Of a stretch of DNA of 64,000 bases, positions 1 to 9,153 are shown piece by piece. Position 1 is the first letter of the stretch, and every line of letters begins with the position of its first letter. The DNA lies in contig JAPWJW010000002.1 of NCBI GenBank assembly GCA_028283825.1, positions 310,001 through 374,000 on the forward strand. Reading direction: 5' to 3'. Below the pieces are notes generated by a model. That model did no database searches, was not told the origin of the DNA, and saw nothing but the letters and a program-made list of their open reading frames with translations. Both the position numbers and the translations under genes were made by a program. This stretch comes from Azospirillaceae bacterium. GTDB taxonomy: Bacteria; Pseudomonadota; Alphaproteobacteria; Azospirillales; Azospirillaceae.

Positions 1-2
1 TG

Positions 3-1676
3 GCGCCGGCCCTGCGCGCGGGGCTGGGCAACTTCGCCGCCACCCAGGCCACCGTGCTGGCGGCGCTGGACCAGGCCCTGGCCAAGGGGCTGGACGACCG
101 GCGGGAGGAGGCCATGGCCCTGTTCCGCGACGGCGTGCGCCCGGCCGAACGCCAGGCGTCGGCCATCACCGACGCCTTCATCGAGGCGCAGGACCGCACC
201 ATCCGCGAGCTGGCGGCGCAGGCCGCCGCCACCCGGCGGCAGACCGACATCCTGCTGATGGCGGCGGGTGGCAGCGGCGTGGCGCTGGCCATCCTGATGG
301 CGGTGGCGGCCTTCGTCCTGGGCGTGGTGCGGCCGGTGGGGCGCCTGACCAACGCCACCACGGCCATCGCCGCCGGCGACCTGGACGCCTCGGTCAAGGG
401 GGTTGAGCGCCGGGATGAATTGGGTGACCTGGCCCGCGCCCTGCTGGTCTTCCGCACCCAGGCGCAGGAGAAGCGCCAGCTGGAAGCCCATGCCCGGACC
501 GAGGCCGAGGCGGCGGAGGGCCGCAAGCGCGCCGCCCTGGTGTCCATGGCCGAGCGGGTGGAGAAGGAGGCGCGGCTGGCCGTGGACCGCGTGGCCGCCA
601 CCACCCGCGCCATGGACGGCCACGCCGCCGCCATGGCCCAGTCGGCCGACTGTGTCGCCGACAACAGCACCAGCGTGGCGGCGGCGGCCCACCAGGCCCT
701 GGCCAATTCCCAGACAGTGGCGGCGGCGACGGAACAGCTGACGGCCAGCATCCGCGAGATTTCGGCCCGGGTGATGCACGCCAGCGCCGTCAGCCAGGCG
801 GCGGTGGCCAAGGGCCAGACGGCGCAGGACACCATCGGCACCCTGTCCGACGCGGTGGGCCGCATCGGCGCCGTCGCCTCGCTGATCGCGGAGATCGCGG
901 CGCAGACCAACCTGCTGGCCCTGAACGCCGCCATCGAGGCGGCGCGGGCGGGCGATGCCGGCCGGGGTTTCGCCGTGGTGGCCAACGAGGTGAAAAGCCT
1001 GGCCGGGCAGACGGCGCGCTCGACGGAGGATATCACCCGCCAGATCACGGAGATCCAGGCCATCACCGGCCGGGCCGTGGCCGCCATGGCGGAGATGGGC
1101 GGCGTGGTGCGCGAGATGGACGTGATCTCCAGCGCCGTGGCCGCGGCGGTGGAGGAACAGGGGGCCGCGACGCAGGAGATCAGCCGCACGGTGACCCAGA
1201 CCGCCGACGCCGCCCAGGAAGTGTCCGTGCGCATCAGCGAGGTCTCGGGCGAGGCCGGGGCCACCGGCGATCGCGCCATCACCGTGCGCACGGCCGTCGC
1301 CGACGTGGCCCAGTCCGTCGCCGACCTGCGCGGCATGCTGGTGCGCGTCATCCGCACCAGCATGGATGAGGTGGACCGCCGCGCCGAGGACCGGACGCCC
1401 GTGGACCTGCCCTGCCTGTTGACGCTGGAGGGGCATTGCGTCGCCGGCCGTGTCCGCGACCTGTCGCAGGGCGGCGCCTGCGTCGCCTTCGACGAGGCCG
1501 TCGCCGCCGGCAGCCGGGGCCGCCTGCAGATCGACCATGCCGGCCCCTGGCTGGAGGTGCGCGTGCTGATGGCCGGGGAGGAGGGGGAGCATCTGTGCTT
1601 CGATCCGCCCCTGGCGGGGGCGGACGCGCTGCACCTGGCCGGCCTGGTGATCGGCCGCCTGGAGCGCGTGGCGTGA
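3..1676 (+). CDS. Methyl-accepting chemotaxis protein with C-terminal PilZ domain (5' truncated)
   Basis: The reading frame is open to the left edge, so the N-terminus lies outside the window; the first internal GTG is at 54. Visible parts, counted from that GTG: a helical region, one membrane segment near residues 65-93, a HAMP linker (about 92-140), a long methyl-accepting coiled coil whose signalling tip contains [20 protein letters not shown] (about 281-300), and a C-terminal PilZ domain with RRAEDR followed by DLSQGG. In this family the coiled coil controls CheA kinase, and PilZ domains bind cyclic di-GMP. The fusion suggests, by inference, that receptor output or adaptation is tuned by c-di-GMP. 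Followed by a strong terminator. Confidence 0.93.
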   Translation, partial: APALRAGLGNFAATQATVLAALDQALAKGLDDRREEAMALFRDGVRPAERQASAITDAFIEAQDRTIRELAAQAAATRRQTDILLMAAGGSGVALAILMAVAAFVLGVVRPVGRLTNATTAIAAGDLDASVKGVERRDELGDLARALLVFRTQAQEKRQLEAHARTEAEAAEGRKRAALVSMAERVEKEARLAVDRVAATTRAMDGHAAAMAQSADCVADNSTSVAAAAHQALANSQTVAAATEQLTASIREISARVMHASAVSQAAVAKGQTAQDTIGTLSDAVGRIGAVASLIAEIAAQTNLLALNAAIEAARAGDAGRGFAVVANEVKSLAGQTARSTEDITRQITEIQAITGRAVAAMAEMGGVVREMDVISSAVAAAVEEQGAATQEISRTVTQTADAAQEVSVRISEVSGEAGATGDRAITVRTAVADVAQSVADLRGMLVRVIRTSMDEVDRRAEDRTPVDLPCLLTLEGHCVAGRVRDLSQGGACVAFDEAVAAGSRGRLQIDHAGPWLEVRVLMAGEEGEHLCFDPPLAGADALHLAGLVIGRLERVA

Positions 1677-1700
1677 TGCGCGTGGCCTGAGGTCACAAGG

Positions 1701-1733
1701 AAAAGCCCCGGAGGCGGCACCTCCGGGGCTTTT
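1701..1733 (+). terminator. Rho-independent terminator after the chemoreceptor
   Basis: Perfect 14-bp inverted repeat, AAAAGCCCCGGAGG against CCTCCGGGGCTTTT, with a 5-nt loop. It lies 24 nt after the chemoreceptor stop. The A/T outer arms supply T-tracts on both strands, so it could also act on the opposite strand. Confidence 0.9.
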
Positions 1734-1760
1734 CGCATTGAGCCTGTCACCCCCCGTTCC

Positions 1761-1846
1761 TAGGCCCCGACCGGGGCCGCCGGAGCGAGCACCGCAGGGC
1801 GCGGTGAGGAAGCCAAGCCACCGTCAGGTGGCGCCGGCGCTTGAGG
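1761..1846 (+). repeat. Dispersed multi-hairpin repeat, copy 1 (short form)
   Basis: Member of the structured intergenic repeat family in this window. Hairpin b has arms GGCCCCG/CGGGGCC. Hairpin c is compact, with CACCGC/GCGGTG. The linker GAGGAAGCCAAG follows, then hairpin d with GCCACC/GGTGGC, and the terminal TTGAGG. The outer hairpin a (GCGGCAYGAG...) is missing. The TTGAGG end lies about 35 nt beyond the 3' end of the minus-strand TPR gene. Confidence 0.75.
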
Positions 1847-1881
1847 CCAAAAGACTCCGCGCCCGCCGCCTGAGGGAACCC

Positions 1882-2613
1882 TTAACTATTAGACGCCACC
1901 AGCTTCTGGCGAACCTCGGCCAGCAGGTCGCGGGCTTCGGCGCGGCGGCCAGCGTCCCACACCGGCTGTTCCACCGACACCGGGGCCTCCAGCGCGTGGG
2001 CCAGCACCCGTGCCGACTTCTCATACTCGCCCTGCTTCGACAGGAACTCGCCATAGAAGTAGTTGGATTCCAGGCCGTCGGGGCTCAGCGCGATGCCGCG
2101 TTCCAGGTACTTCTTGGCTTTGCTGTCACTGCCGAAGCCGATGGGGAAGCCCGGCATCAGGTAGTAGAGCGAGCCCAGGTTGACGGCCGCGGCACCCTGC
2201 ATGGCGGCCGGGTCGATCCTGTCGGCCTGCTCGAACAGCTCACGCGCCTTGCGCACCAGTTCCAGCGAGCCGGCGTTCTGGTCGTAGCCGGCGATGCTGC
2301 CCAGGATCAGGGCGTTCATGATCAGCGGCTCCGCCCGGCCGGGATACTGGGTGATCAGGCCGGTGGCGCGCGGCAGCAGGTCCCGCATCTTGGCCGACTG
2401 CGCCGCGTCGTCGTGCATCTGGTACTTGATGGCCGCCCAGTCGCGGGTCAGCTGCGCCACATCCTGCGCCATGGCCGGGTTGGCCGGCAGGCTGGCGGCG
2501 ACCGTGGCGGCATTTGCCGCCGGGCTGTCCACCGAGGCGGCCATCACCGCGACGGGGGAGGAAAGCATCAGGCTCAACAAGGTTGACATCACAACTAACT
2601 TACGGGCGCGCAT
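1882..2613 (-). CDS. Secreted TPR-repeat protein of unknown role
   Basis: 243 aa. The N-terminus has a basic stretch (MRARK), a hydrophobic core and an Ala-X-Ala-like cleavage region near residue 26, so Sec export is likely. The rest is helical. A recognisable tetratricopeptide pair at about residues 165-215 (AKKYLERGIALSPDGLESNY and the following EKSARVLAHALEAP) resembles the periplasmic TPR protein of some TRAP transporters, but no transporter subunits are adjacent. The start is the first ATG with AGGA upstream. It is divergent from the fds operon. Function not recognised. Confidence 0.8.
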   Translation of the reverse strand: MRARKLVVMSTLLSLMLSSPVAVMAASVDSPAANAATVAASLPANPAMAQDVAQLTRDWAAIKYQMHDDAAQSAKMRDLLPRATGLITQYPGRAEPLIMNALILGSIAGYDQNAGSLELVRKARELFEQADRIDPAAMQGAAAVNLGSLYYLMPGFPIGFGSDSKAKKYLERGIALSPDGLESNYFYGEFLSKQGEYEKSARVLAHALEAPVSVEQPVWDAGRRAEARDLLAEVRQKLVASNS

Positions 2614-2708
2614 GATCCATGTCCTAGCGACGGGCGTCCGGCTCCCCGGGCGTCCTAGGGTGTTATTGATGGCTGGAGGGTCGGGCGGTACGCCGGCCGG
2701 GCAGCGTT

Positions 2709-2725
2709 GATAGAATTTGTCTATC
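2709..2725 (+). promoter_or_regulatory. Candidate LysR-type regulator box upstream of fdsG
   Basis: Inverted repeat GATAGA-ATTTG-TCTATC containing ATAG-N7-CTAT, which fits the T-N11-A rule for LysR-family operators. It lies 88 nt before the fdsG start, in the divergent gap with the TPR gene. In some proteobacteria fds operons are controlled by a LysR regulator (FdsR). No lysR gene is visible here, so the assignment is inference. Confidence 0.45.
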
Positions 2726-2812
2726 GCAACATGGAACGGCTTCGTTGATTAAGCCGGGGCGATAGCCAACTTCTAATGACAGGGAGATTGCCTGAGACAT
2801 GAGGCCAAGGCT

Positions 2813-3325
2813 GTGACGCTTGCCACAACAACCACCGGCTGGACCCGCGAGAAGGCCGCTGAAGTCATTGCGGAACACCGGAATCTCGATGGGCCTGCAT
2901 TGCCGATACTGCATGCCTTGCAGGAAACCTTTGGCCACGTGCCCGATGACGCCGTCCCGCTCTTGGCTGAGGCGCTGAACCTTTCGCGCGCCGATGTCCA
3001 TGGCATCATTAGCTTTTACCATGACTTCCGCCACGCCCCCGCCGGCCGCCATGTGGTCAAGGTCTGCCGGGCGGAGGCTTGCCAGTCCATGGGGGGCCAT
3101 GCATTGGCCGAAGGGCTGCTGCACCGCCTTGGATTGCAATGGGGCGGCACCACCGGCGACGGCCAGGTGACGATTGAACCCGTCTATTGCCTGGGCCTGT
3201 GCGCCACCGCCCCCGCCGCCTTGGTGGACGGCCGGCCGGTGGGCCGCCTGAACCGCGAAAAACTCGACGCCGTGGTCAACGAGGTCCGCAACGACTGGTC
3301 CCATACGGGCCGGGTGGGTGCGTGA
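2813..3325 (+). CDS. fdsG: NAD-dependent formate dehydrogenase, gamma subunit
   Basis: 170 aa, NuoE-like thioredoxin-fold subunit that carries one [2Fe-2S] cluster in the soluble molybdenum formate dehydrogenase. Cluster ligands are visible as VCRAEACQS (CxxxxC) near residue 84 and YCLGLCA near residue 124. The GTG start at 2813 is the only sensible start; an upstream ATG at 2799 is out of frame and stops after a few codons. The stop overlaps the fdsB start (TGATG), indicating translational coupling. Cytoplasmic; works with FdsB and FdsA to pass electrons from formate to NAD+. Confidence 0.95.
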   Translation: MTLATTTTGWTREKAAEVIAEHRNLDGPALPILHALQETFGHVPDDAVPLLAEALNLSRADVHGIISFYHDFRHAPAGRHVVKVCRAEACQSMGGHALAEGLLHRLGLQWGGTTGDGQVTIEPVYCLGLCATAPAALVDGRPVGRLNREKLDAVVNEVRNDWSHTGRVGA

Positions 3326-4884
3326 TGGCTGTGACCCGTATCTTCATCCCCCGCGACGTGGCCGCCCTGGCGGTGGGCGCCGACGACGTGGCGCGCGCCG
3401 TGACGGCGCAGGCCGCCACCCTGGGTGCCGAGGTGGCGCTGGTGCGCACCGGTTCCCGCGGGATGTTCTGGCTGGAACCGATGGTGGAGGTGGAGACGGC
3501 CCAGGGCCGCATCGCCTACGGCCCGGTGGAACCGTCGGACGTGCCCGGCCTGTTCGCCGCCGGCTGGCTGGAAGGCGCCAGCCACCGCCTGCGCGTCGGC
3601 CGGCCGGAGGACCATCCCTTCCTGGCGGCGCAGACGCGCCTGACCTTCGCCCGCTGCGGCATCGTCGATCCCCTGTCGGTGGCCGACTACAAGGCCGGCG
3701 GCGGCTATCGCGGCCTGGTCAAGGCGATTGAGCTGGGCGGCGCCGCGACGGTGGAGGCGGTGACCAAGTCGGGCCTGCGCGGCCGCGGCGGCGCCGGTTT
3801 CCCCACCGGCATCAAGTGGAAGACGGTGCGCGACGCCGCCGCCGACCAGAAATACATCATCTGCAACGCCGACGAGGGCGACAGCGGCACCTTCGCCGAC
3901 CGCATGATCCTGGAGGGCGACCCCTTCTGCCTGATCGAGGGCATGACCATCGCCGGCTTGGCGGTGGGCGCCACCAAGGGCTTCATCTACTCCCGCTCCG
4001 AATACCCGCACGCCAACGCCACCATGGCGGCGGCACTCCAGGTCGCGCGGGCCGAGGGACTGCTGGGCCGGGGCATCCTGGGCAGCGACGTGGAATTCCA
4101 CCTGGAACTGCGGGTGGGGGCCGGCGCCTATGTCTGTGGCGAGGAAACCGCCCTGCTGGAAAGCCTGGAGGGCAAGCGCGGCATGGTGCGGGCGAAGCCG
4201 CCGCTGCCGGCGCTGAAGGGCCTGTTCGGCCGGCCCACCGTGGTCAACAACCTGCTGTCGCTGGCCACCATCCCGGTGATCATGGACCAGGGCGCGCAGT
4301 TCTACGCCGATTTCGGCATGGGCCGGTCGCGCGGCACCATGCCCATCCAGCTGGCCGGCAACATCCTGCATGGGGGCCTGTTCGAGACCGCGTTCGGCCT
4401 GACCCTGGGTGAGATCGTGATGGAGATCGGCGGCGGCACGGCCAGCCGGCGCCCGGTGCGCGCGGTGCAGGCCGGCGGCCCCCTGGGTGCCTACCTGCCG
4501 CCCAGCCAGTTCGACACCCTCTACGATTACGAGGCCTTCGCCGCCCGCGACGCCCTCATCGGCCATGGCGGCCTGGTGGTGTTCGACGACACGGTGGACA
4601 TGGCCCACATGGCCCGCTTCGCCATGGAGTTCTGCGCGGAGGAATCCTGCGGCAAGTGCACGCCCTGCCGCATCGGCTCCACCCGCGGGGCGGAGGTGGT
4701 GGACCGCATCCTGGCCGGCAAGGATGTGGCGGCCAACATCACCCTGCTGGAAGACCTCTGCAACACCATGAAGTTCGGCTCGCTATGCGCCCTGGGGGGC
4801 TTCACCCCCTATCCGGTGCTGAGCGCCATCAAGCATTTCCCTGAGGATTTTCACGGCCGGCGCCTGCCGGTCGCGGCCGAGTGA
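3325..4884 (+). CDS. fdsB: NAD-dependent formate dehydrogenase, beta subunit (FMN/NADH module)
   Basis: 519 aa, NuoE/NuoF-type fusion. An N-terminal thioredoxin-like part is followed by the FMN/NAD-binding motifs GRGGAGFPTGIKWK, NADEGDSGTFADRM and YVCGEETALLESLEGKRG, and the [4Fe-4S] ligand motif ESCGKCTPCRIGSTRG near residue 445. It takes electrons from FdsA through iron-sulfur clusters and reduces NAD+ at FMN. The ATG at 3325 overlaps the fdsG stop. The frame is open further upstream to 3187, but that part lies inside fdsG and is not needed. Confidence 0.95.
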   Translation: MAVTRIFIPRDVAALAVGADDVARAVTAQAATLGAEVALVRTGSRGMFWLEPMVEVETAQGRIAYGPVEPSDVPGLFAAGWLEGASHRLRVGRPEDHPFLAAQTRLTFARCGIVDPLSVADYKAGGGYRGLVKAIELGGAATVEAVTKSGLRGRGGAGFPTGIKWKTVRDAAADQKYIICNADEGDSGTFADRMILEGDPFCLIEGMTIAGLAVGATKGFIYSRSEYPHANATMAAALQVARAEGLLGRGILGSDVEFHLELRVGAGAYVCGEETALLESLEGKRGMVRAKPPLPALKGLFGRPTVVNNLLSLATIPVIMDQGAQFYADFGMGRSRGTMPIQLAGNILHGGLFETAFGLTLGEIVMEIGGGTASRRPVRAVQAGGPLGAYLPPSQFDTLYDYEAFAARDALIGHGGLVVFDDTVDMAHMARFAMEFCAEESCGKCTPCRIGSTRGAEVVDRILAGKDVAANITLLEDLCNTMKFGSLCALGGFTPYPVLSAIKHFPEDFHGRRLPVAAE

Positions 4885-4898
4885 AGGAGGCCCCCGCC

Positions 4899-7760
4899 AT
4901 GGGCATGGTATCCGAGATCGACTACGGCACCCCGCACCCCAAGGGCCTGAACGGCGACGCCGGGGCGGCCATGGTGACGCTGACCATCGACGGCCAGAGC
5001 GTGACGGTGGCGGAGGGCACCTCCATCATGCGGGCCGCCATGGACGGCGGCGTCACCATCCCCAAGCTGTGCGCCACCGACATGCTGGACGCCTTCGGGT
5101 CGTGCCGGCTGTGCCTGGTGGAAATCCAGGGCCGCAACGGCACCCCCGCCTCCTGCACCACGCCGGTGGCGCCGGGCATGGTGGTATCCACCCAGACGGA
5201 GCGGTTGAAGCGCCTGCGCAAGGGGGTGATGGAACTCTACATCTCCGACCATCCCTTGGACTGCCTGACCTGTGCCGCCAATGGCGATTGCGAGTTGCAG
5301 GACATGGCGGGGGCGGTGGGCCTGCGCGAGGTGCGCTACGGCATGGAAGGCGCCAGCCATCTGGGCCAGGCCAAGGACACCTCCAACCCCTATTTCACCT
5401 TCGACCCGTCCAAGTGCATCGTCTGTTCCCGCTGCGTGCGTGCATGCCAGGAGGTGCAGGGCACCTTCGCCCTGACCATCGAGGCGCGGGGCTTCGACAG
5501 CAAGGTCTCGGCCAGCAACCATGAACCCTTCATGGAAAGCGAGTGTGTCAGCTGCGGCGCCTGCGTCCAGGCCTGCCCCACCGCGACGCTGATGGAAAAG
5601 TCGGTGATCGAGATTGGGCAGCCGGAACACTCGGTCGTCACCACCTGCGCCTATTGCGGCGTGGGGTGCAGCTTCAAGGCGGAGATGCGCGGCACCGAAC
5701 TGGTGCGCATGGTCCCCTACAAGGATGGCAAGGCCAACCGGGGCCATTCCTGCGTGAAGGGCCGTTTCGCCTGGGGCTACGCCACCCACCGCGAGCGGAT
5801 CCTGAACCCCATGATCCGCACCAAGATCACCGACCCGTGGCGCGAGGTGTCGTGGGAAGAGGCCATCGGTTACGCGGCAAGCGAGTTCAAGCGCCTGCAA
5901 GCCACCTACGGCCGCGCCTCGGTCGGCGGCATCACCTCATCCCGCTGCACCAATGAAGAGACGTATCTGGTGCAGAAGCTGATCCGCGCCGGCTTCGGCA
6001 ACAACAACGTCGACACCTGCGCCCGCGTCTGCCATTCGCCCACCGGCTATGGCCTGGGCACCGCCTACGGCACCTCGGCCGGCACCCAGGACTTCGACAG
6101 TGTGGAGGACACCGACGTCGTCCTGGTCATCGGCGCCAATCCCACCGACGGCCATCCGGTGTTCGGCTCGCGGTTGAAGAAGCGGCTGCGCCAGGGGGCG
6201 AAGCTGATCGTCATCGACCCGCGCCGCATCGACCTGGTGAAGACCCCGCATGTGAAGGCGGCCCACCACTTGGCGCTGCGCCCCGGCACCAACGTGGCGG
6301 TGATGACCGCCATCGCCCACGTCATCGTCACCGAGGGCCTGGTGAATGAGGCCTTCGTGCGCGAGCGTTGCGACTGGGATGAGTTCCAGGACTGGGCGGC
6401 CTTCGCCGCCGAAGATCGCCACAGCCCGGAGGCGGTGGAGGTCTACACCGGCGTGCCGGCGGCCGAGTTGCGCGCCGCCGCCCGCCTCTACGCCACCGGC
6501 GGCAACGCCGCCATCTATTACGGCCTGGGCGTGACGGAACACAGCCAGGGCTCCACCACCGTCATGGCCATCGCCAACCTGGCCATGGTGACCGGCAACC
6601 TGGGCCGGCGCGGTGTGGGCGTGAACCCGTTACGGGGTCAGAACAATGTCCAGGGTTCCTGCGACATGGGGTCGTTCCCGCATGAACTGCCGGGCTATCG
6701 CCATGTCCATGACGACGCCACCCGCGCCATTTTCGAGGACATGTGGGGCGTCACCCTGGATAACGAGCCGGGCCTGCGCATCCCCAACATGCTGGACGCG
6801 GCGGTGGAGGGCACCTTCCGGGGCCTGTACGTCCAAGGTGAGGACATCGTGCAGTCCGACCCCGACACCCACCATGTGACGCGCGGGCTGGAGGCCATGG
6901 AATGCGTGGTGGTGCAGGATTTGTTCCTCAATGAGACGGCGAACTACGCCCACGTCTTCCTGCCGGGCAGCAGCTTCCTGGAAAAGGACGGCACCTTCAC
7001 CAACGCTGAACGCCGCATCAACCGCGTGCGCAAGGTGATGCCGCCGCGCAACGGCTACGCCGATTGGGAAATCACCCAGCTGCTGTCCAACGCGCTGGGC
7101 TACGCCATGAAGTACAATCATCCGTCCGAGATCATGGCGGAGATCGCGGCCACCACGCCGGGATTCCGCAACGTCAGTTATGAGCTGCTGGAGGAGAAGG
7201 GCTCCGTCCAGTGGCCGTGCAACGACGCCGCACCCGACGGCACGCCCATCATGCACATCGGCGGCTTCGCGCGGGGCAAGGGCAAGCTGGTGGTGACTGA
7301 ATACATCCCCACGGACGAACGCACGGGTGCCCGCTTCCCCCTGCTGCTCACTACCGGCCGTATCCTCAGCCAGTACAACGTGGGCGCCCAGACGCGGCGC
7401 ACGCCCAACAGCGAATGGCACCAGGAGGACCGGCTGGAACTGCACCCGCACGACGCCGAGAACCGGGGCGTGCGCGACGGCGATTGGGTGAAACTGCAAA
7501 GCCGGGCGGGGGAGACCACGCTGCGGGCGTTGATCACCGACCGGGTGGCGCCGGGTGTGGTATATACGACCTTCCATCACCCCATGACGCAGGCCAACGT
7601 GATCACCACCGATTATTCCGACTGGGCCACCAACTGCCCCGAATACAAGGTGACGGCGGTGCAGGTCAGTCCCAGCAACGGCCCGTCCGACTGGCAGGCG
7701 AAGTACAAGAACCACAGCGACCTCAGCCGCCGTATCGTCACCGTGGATGCCGCTGAATGA
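4899..7760 (+). CDS. fdsA: NAD-dependent formate dehydrogenase, alpha (molybdenum) subunit
   Basis: 953 aa. Order: [2Fe-2S] ferredoxin domain (CATDML...SCRLC), His/Cys cluster region (DHPLDCLTCAANGDCELQ), two ferredoxin-type [4Fe-4S] motifs (CIVCSRCVRACQ and CVSCGACVQACP), the Fe4S4 MopB motif (CAYCGVGCSF), then the bis-molybdopterin guanine dinucleotide fold. The Mo ligand is a cysteine, not selenocysteine, in RVCHSPTGYG (Cys378) followed by the catalytic His. ATG 4899 is chosen because AAGGAGG sits 8 nt before it; the GTG at 4881 has no such site. The complete set of clusters predicts an active enzyme. Confidence 0.96.
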   Translation: MGMVSEIDYGTPHPKGLNGDAGAAMVTLTIDGQSVTVAEGTSIMRAAMDGGVTIPKLCATDMLDAFGSCRLCLVEIQGRNGTPASCTTPVAPGMVVSTQTERLKRLRKGVMELYISDHPLDCLTCAANGDCELQDMAGAVGLREVRYGMEGASHLGQAKDTSNPYFTFDPSKCIVCSRCVRACQEVQGTFALTIEARGFDSKVSASNHEPFMESECVSCGACVQACPTATLMEKSVIEIGQPEHSVVTTCAYCGVGCSFKAEMRGTELVRMVPYKDGKANRGHSCVKGRFAWGYATHRERILNPMIRTKITDPWREVSWEEAIGYAASEFKRLQATYGRASVGGITSSRCTNEETYLVQKLIRAGFGNNNVDTCARVCHSPTGYGLGTAYGTSAGTQDFDSVEDTDVVLVIGANPTDGHPVFGSRLKKRLRQGAKLIVIDPRRIDLVKTPHVKAAHHLALRPGTNVAVMTAIAHVIVTEGLVNEAFVRERCDWDEFQDWAAFAAEDRHSPEAVEVYTGVPAAELRAAARLYATGGNAAIYYGLGVTEHSQGSTTVMAIANLAMVTGNLGRRGVGVNPLRGQNNVQGSCDMGSFPHELPGYRHVHDDATRAIFEDMWGVTLDNEPGLRIPNMLDAAVEGTFRGLYVQGEDIVQSDPDTHHVTRGLEAMECVVVQDLFLNETANYAHVFLPGSSFLEKDGTFTNAERRINRVRKVMPPRNGYADWEITQLLSNALGYAMKYNHPSEIMAEIAATTPGFRNVSYELLEEKGSVQWPCNDAAPDGTPIMHIGGFARGKGKLVVTEYIPTDERTGARFPLLLTTGRILSQYNVGAQTRRTPNSEWHQEDRLELHPHDAENRGVRDGDWVKLQSRAGETTLRALITDRVAPGVVYTTFHHPMTQANVITTDYSDWATNCPEYKVTAVQVSPSNGPSDWQAKYKNHSDLSRRIVTVDAAE

Positions 7761-8635
7761 CGACGGCGCCTAAGCCCCTGCCCCCCGCCGCCACGCCCGC
7801 CCCCCGGGTGGCGTGGCGCGACGGCGTGCCCCAGGCGGGGGAGCGCGTGGTGGCGGAGGAGACGGCGGTGGCCGTCAGCTACGATGCTGCCGCCTACGCC
7901 GTGCTGATGGCCACGCCGCAGGATTTGGAAGACTTCGCCCTGGGTTTCAGCGTGACCGAGGGCATCATCGGCGGCCTGGACGACATCGCCGAATTGGACC
8001 TGGTGGTGGTGCCCGAGGGTGTGAACGTCCGCCTGTGGCTGGCCAAGACCCCCGGGGAGGCGCTGGAACGCCGCCGCCGCCGGCTGGCGGGCCCCATGGG
8101 CTGCGGCCTGTGCGGCCTGGAAAGCCTGGCGGAGGCGGTGAAGGCCCTGCCGGTGGTGGCGCCCGGCTTCACCGTCGATGCCGACCAGATCGCCGCCGCG
8201 CGCGACGCCCTGTCCGACCACCAGCCCCTGTTTGAAGAGACGCGCGCCGTGCACGCCGCCGGCTTCTGGGCGCCGGAGGCCGATGGCGGCCGCATGGTGG
8301 CGGTGCGTGAGGATGTCGGCCGCCACAACGCGCTGGACAAGCTGGCCGGCGCCCTGATCCGGGGCGGCGTCGATGCCACGGCCGGCGTGGTGGTGATGAG
8401 CAGCCGGGTGTCGGTGGAACTGATCCAGAAGGCGGCGGCCATGGGCGTGCCGGTGCTGGTGGCGGTGTCCGCCCCCTCGGCACTCGCTATCCGCACGGCC
8501 GAGGCGGCCGGCATCACCCTGGTGGCCGTGGCGCGGCGCGACGGGTTCGAGGTCTTCACCCATCCCGGCCGCATCGTCGCCCCCACTGGACAGGGGGATA
8601 GTATTCAGCAAGGGAACGTGCGTCATGTCGCCTGA
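7757..8635 (+). CDS. fdhD: Formate dehydrogenase accessory sulfurtransferase
   Basis: 292 aa. FdhD carries sulfur from IscS-type desulfurase to the molybdenum cofactor of formate dehydrogenase. The catalytic cysteines are seen in GPMGCGLCGLES near residue 115, and the conserved DVGRHNALDKL follows near residue 188. The start overlaps the fdsA stop (ATGA). Called fdsC in some fds operons. Its position between fdsA and fdsD is the usual order. Confidence 0.95.
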   Translation: MTTAPKPLPPAATPAPRVAWRDGVPQAGERVVAEETAVAVSYDAAAYAVLMATPQDLEDFALGFSVTEGIIGGLDDIAELDLVVVPEGVNVRLWLAKTPGEALERRRRRLAGPMGCGLCGLESLAEAVKALPVVAPGFTVDADQIAAARDALSDHQPLFEETRAVHAAGFWAPEADGGRMVAVREDVGRHNALDKLAGALIRGGVDATAGVVVMSSRVSVELIQKAAAMGVPVLVAVSAPSALAIRTAEAAGITLVAVARRDGFEVFTHPGRIVAPTGQGDSIQQGNVRHVA

Positions 8636-8840
8636 CAAGCTGGTCTACATGGCCAATCAAATCGGCAAGTTCTTCACCAGCCAGCCGGGTGACAAGGCGG
8701 CGGCCGGCATCGCCAACCATATCGCCAAGTTCTGGGAACCGCGCATGCGCCGGGCCATCCAGGCCCATGTGGCCGAGGGCGGCGCCGGCCTGGATCCCGA
8801 GGTGCTGAAGGCGGTGGAAAGCCTGCCCCGCGTCAACTAA
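8625..8840 (+). CDS. fdsD: NAD-dependent formate dehydrogenase, delta subunit
   Basis: 71 aa, normal length for the small delta subunit. It has the typical opening KLVYMANQIGKFF and the core IAKFWEPRMRRAI. It begins 11 nt inside the 3' end of fdhD. In related systems FdsD helps assemble or stabilise the FdsGBA complex and is not itself a redox subunit. It is the last gene of the operon; hairpins follow. Confidence 0.93.
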   Translation: MSPDKLVYMANQIGKFFTSQPGDKAAAGIANHIAKFWEPRMRRAIQAHVAEGGAGLDPEVLKAVESLPRVN

Positions 8841-9153
8841 GGTTTTTCGGTGCCCGCGTTGAGTCGCGGGAAAGCTTAAGCGCTTGTTCCATCGCGCGTT
8901 TCTCACTTTCTGCGATTCTGTCCCAACTGCCCGGGATCCAAGGCCCGTGGCACCCGGTCAAAAACGTTTTCGATCTGAATTTCGGGTTCGACGAAGGATT
9001 CGCATCTCAAAGCGATTCCGCTTTTTCGTGATCCCCTCTAAAATAAAACCGAGTAAATACGCGGCCGTTGTTTGGGGTGGATGGCTTCCGGGGGCGGAAG
9101 GGCCATCTTGTCGGCGGCGCGGGCGGGCATAAAAACATAACAGGAGGCGTCCC
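8841..9153. other. Intergenic region between fdsD and the OFA carrier
   Basis: No coding sequence is supported. It holds a G/C hairpin at 8853-8870 (CCCGCG/CGCGGG) right after fdsD, a short hairpin with a T-run at 9009-9026, a less G+C-rich stretch around 9000-9060 suitable for a promoter, and the ribosome-binding site AGGAGG just before 9154. Confidence 0.6.
9009..9026 (+). terminator. Probable terminator of the fds operon
   Basis: Stem AAAGCG/CGCTTT with loop ATTC, followed by two further T, giving a five-T run. The stem is only 6 bp, so termination may be weak. Confidence 0.5.
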
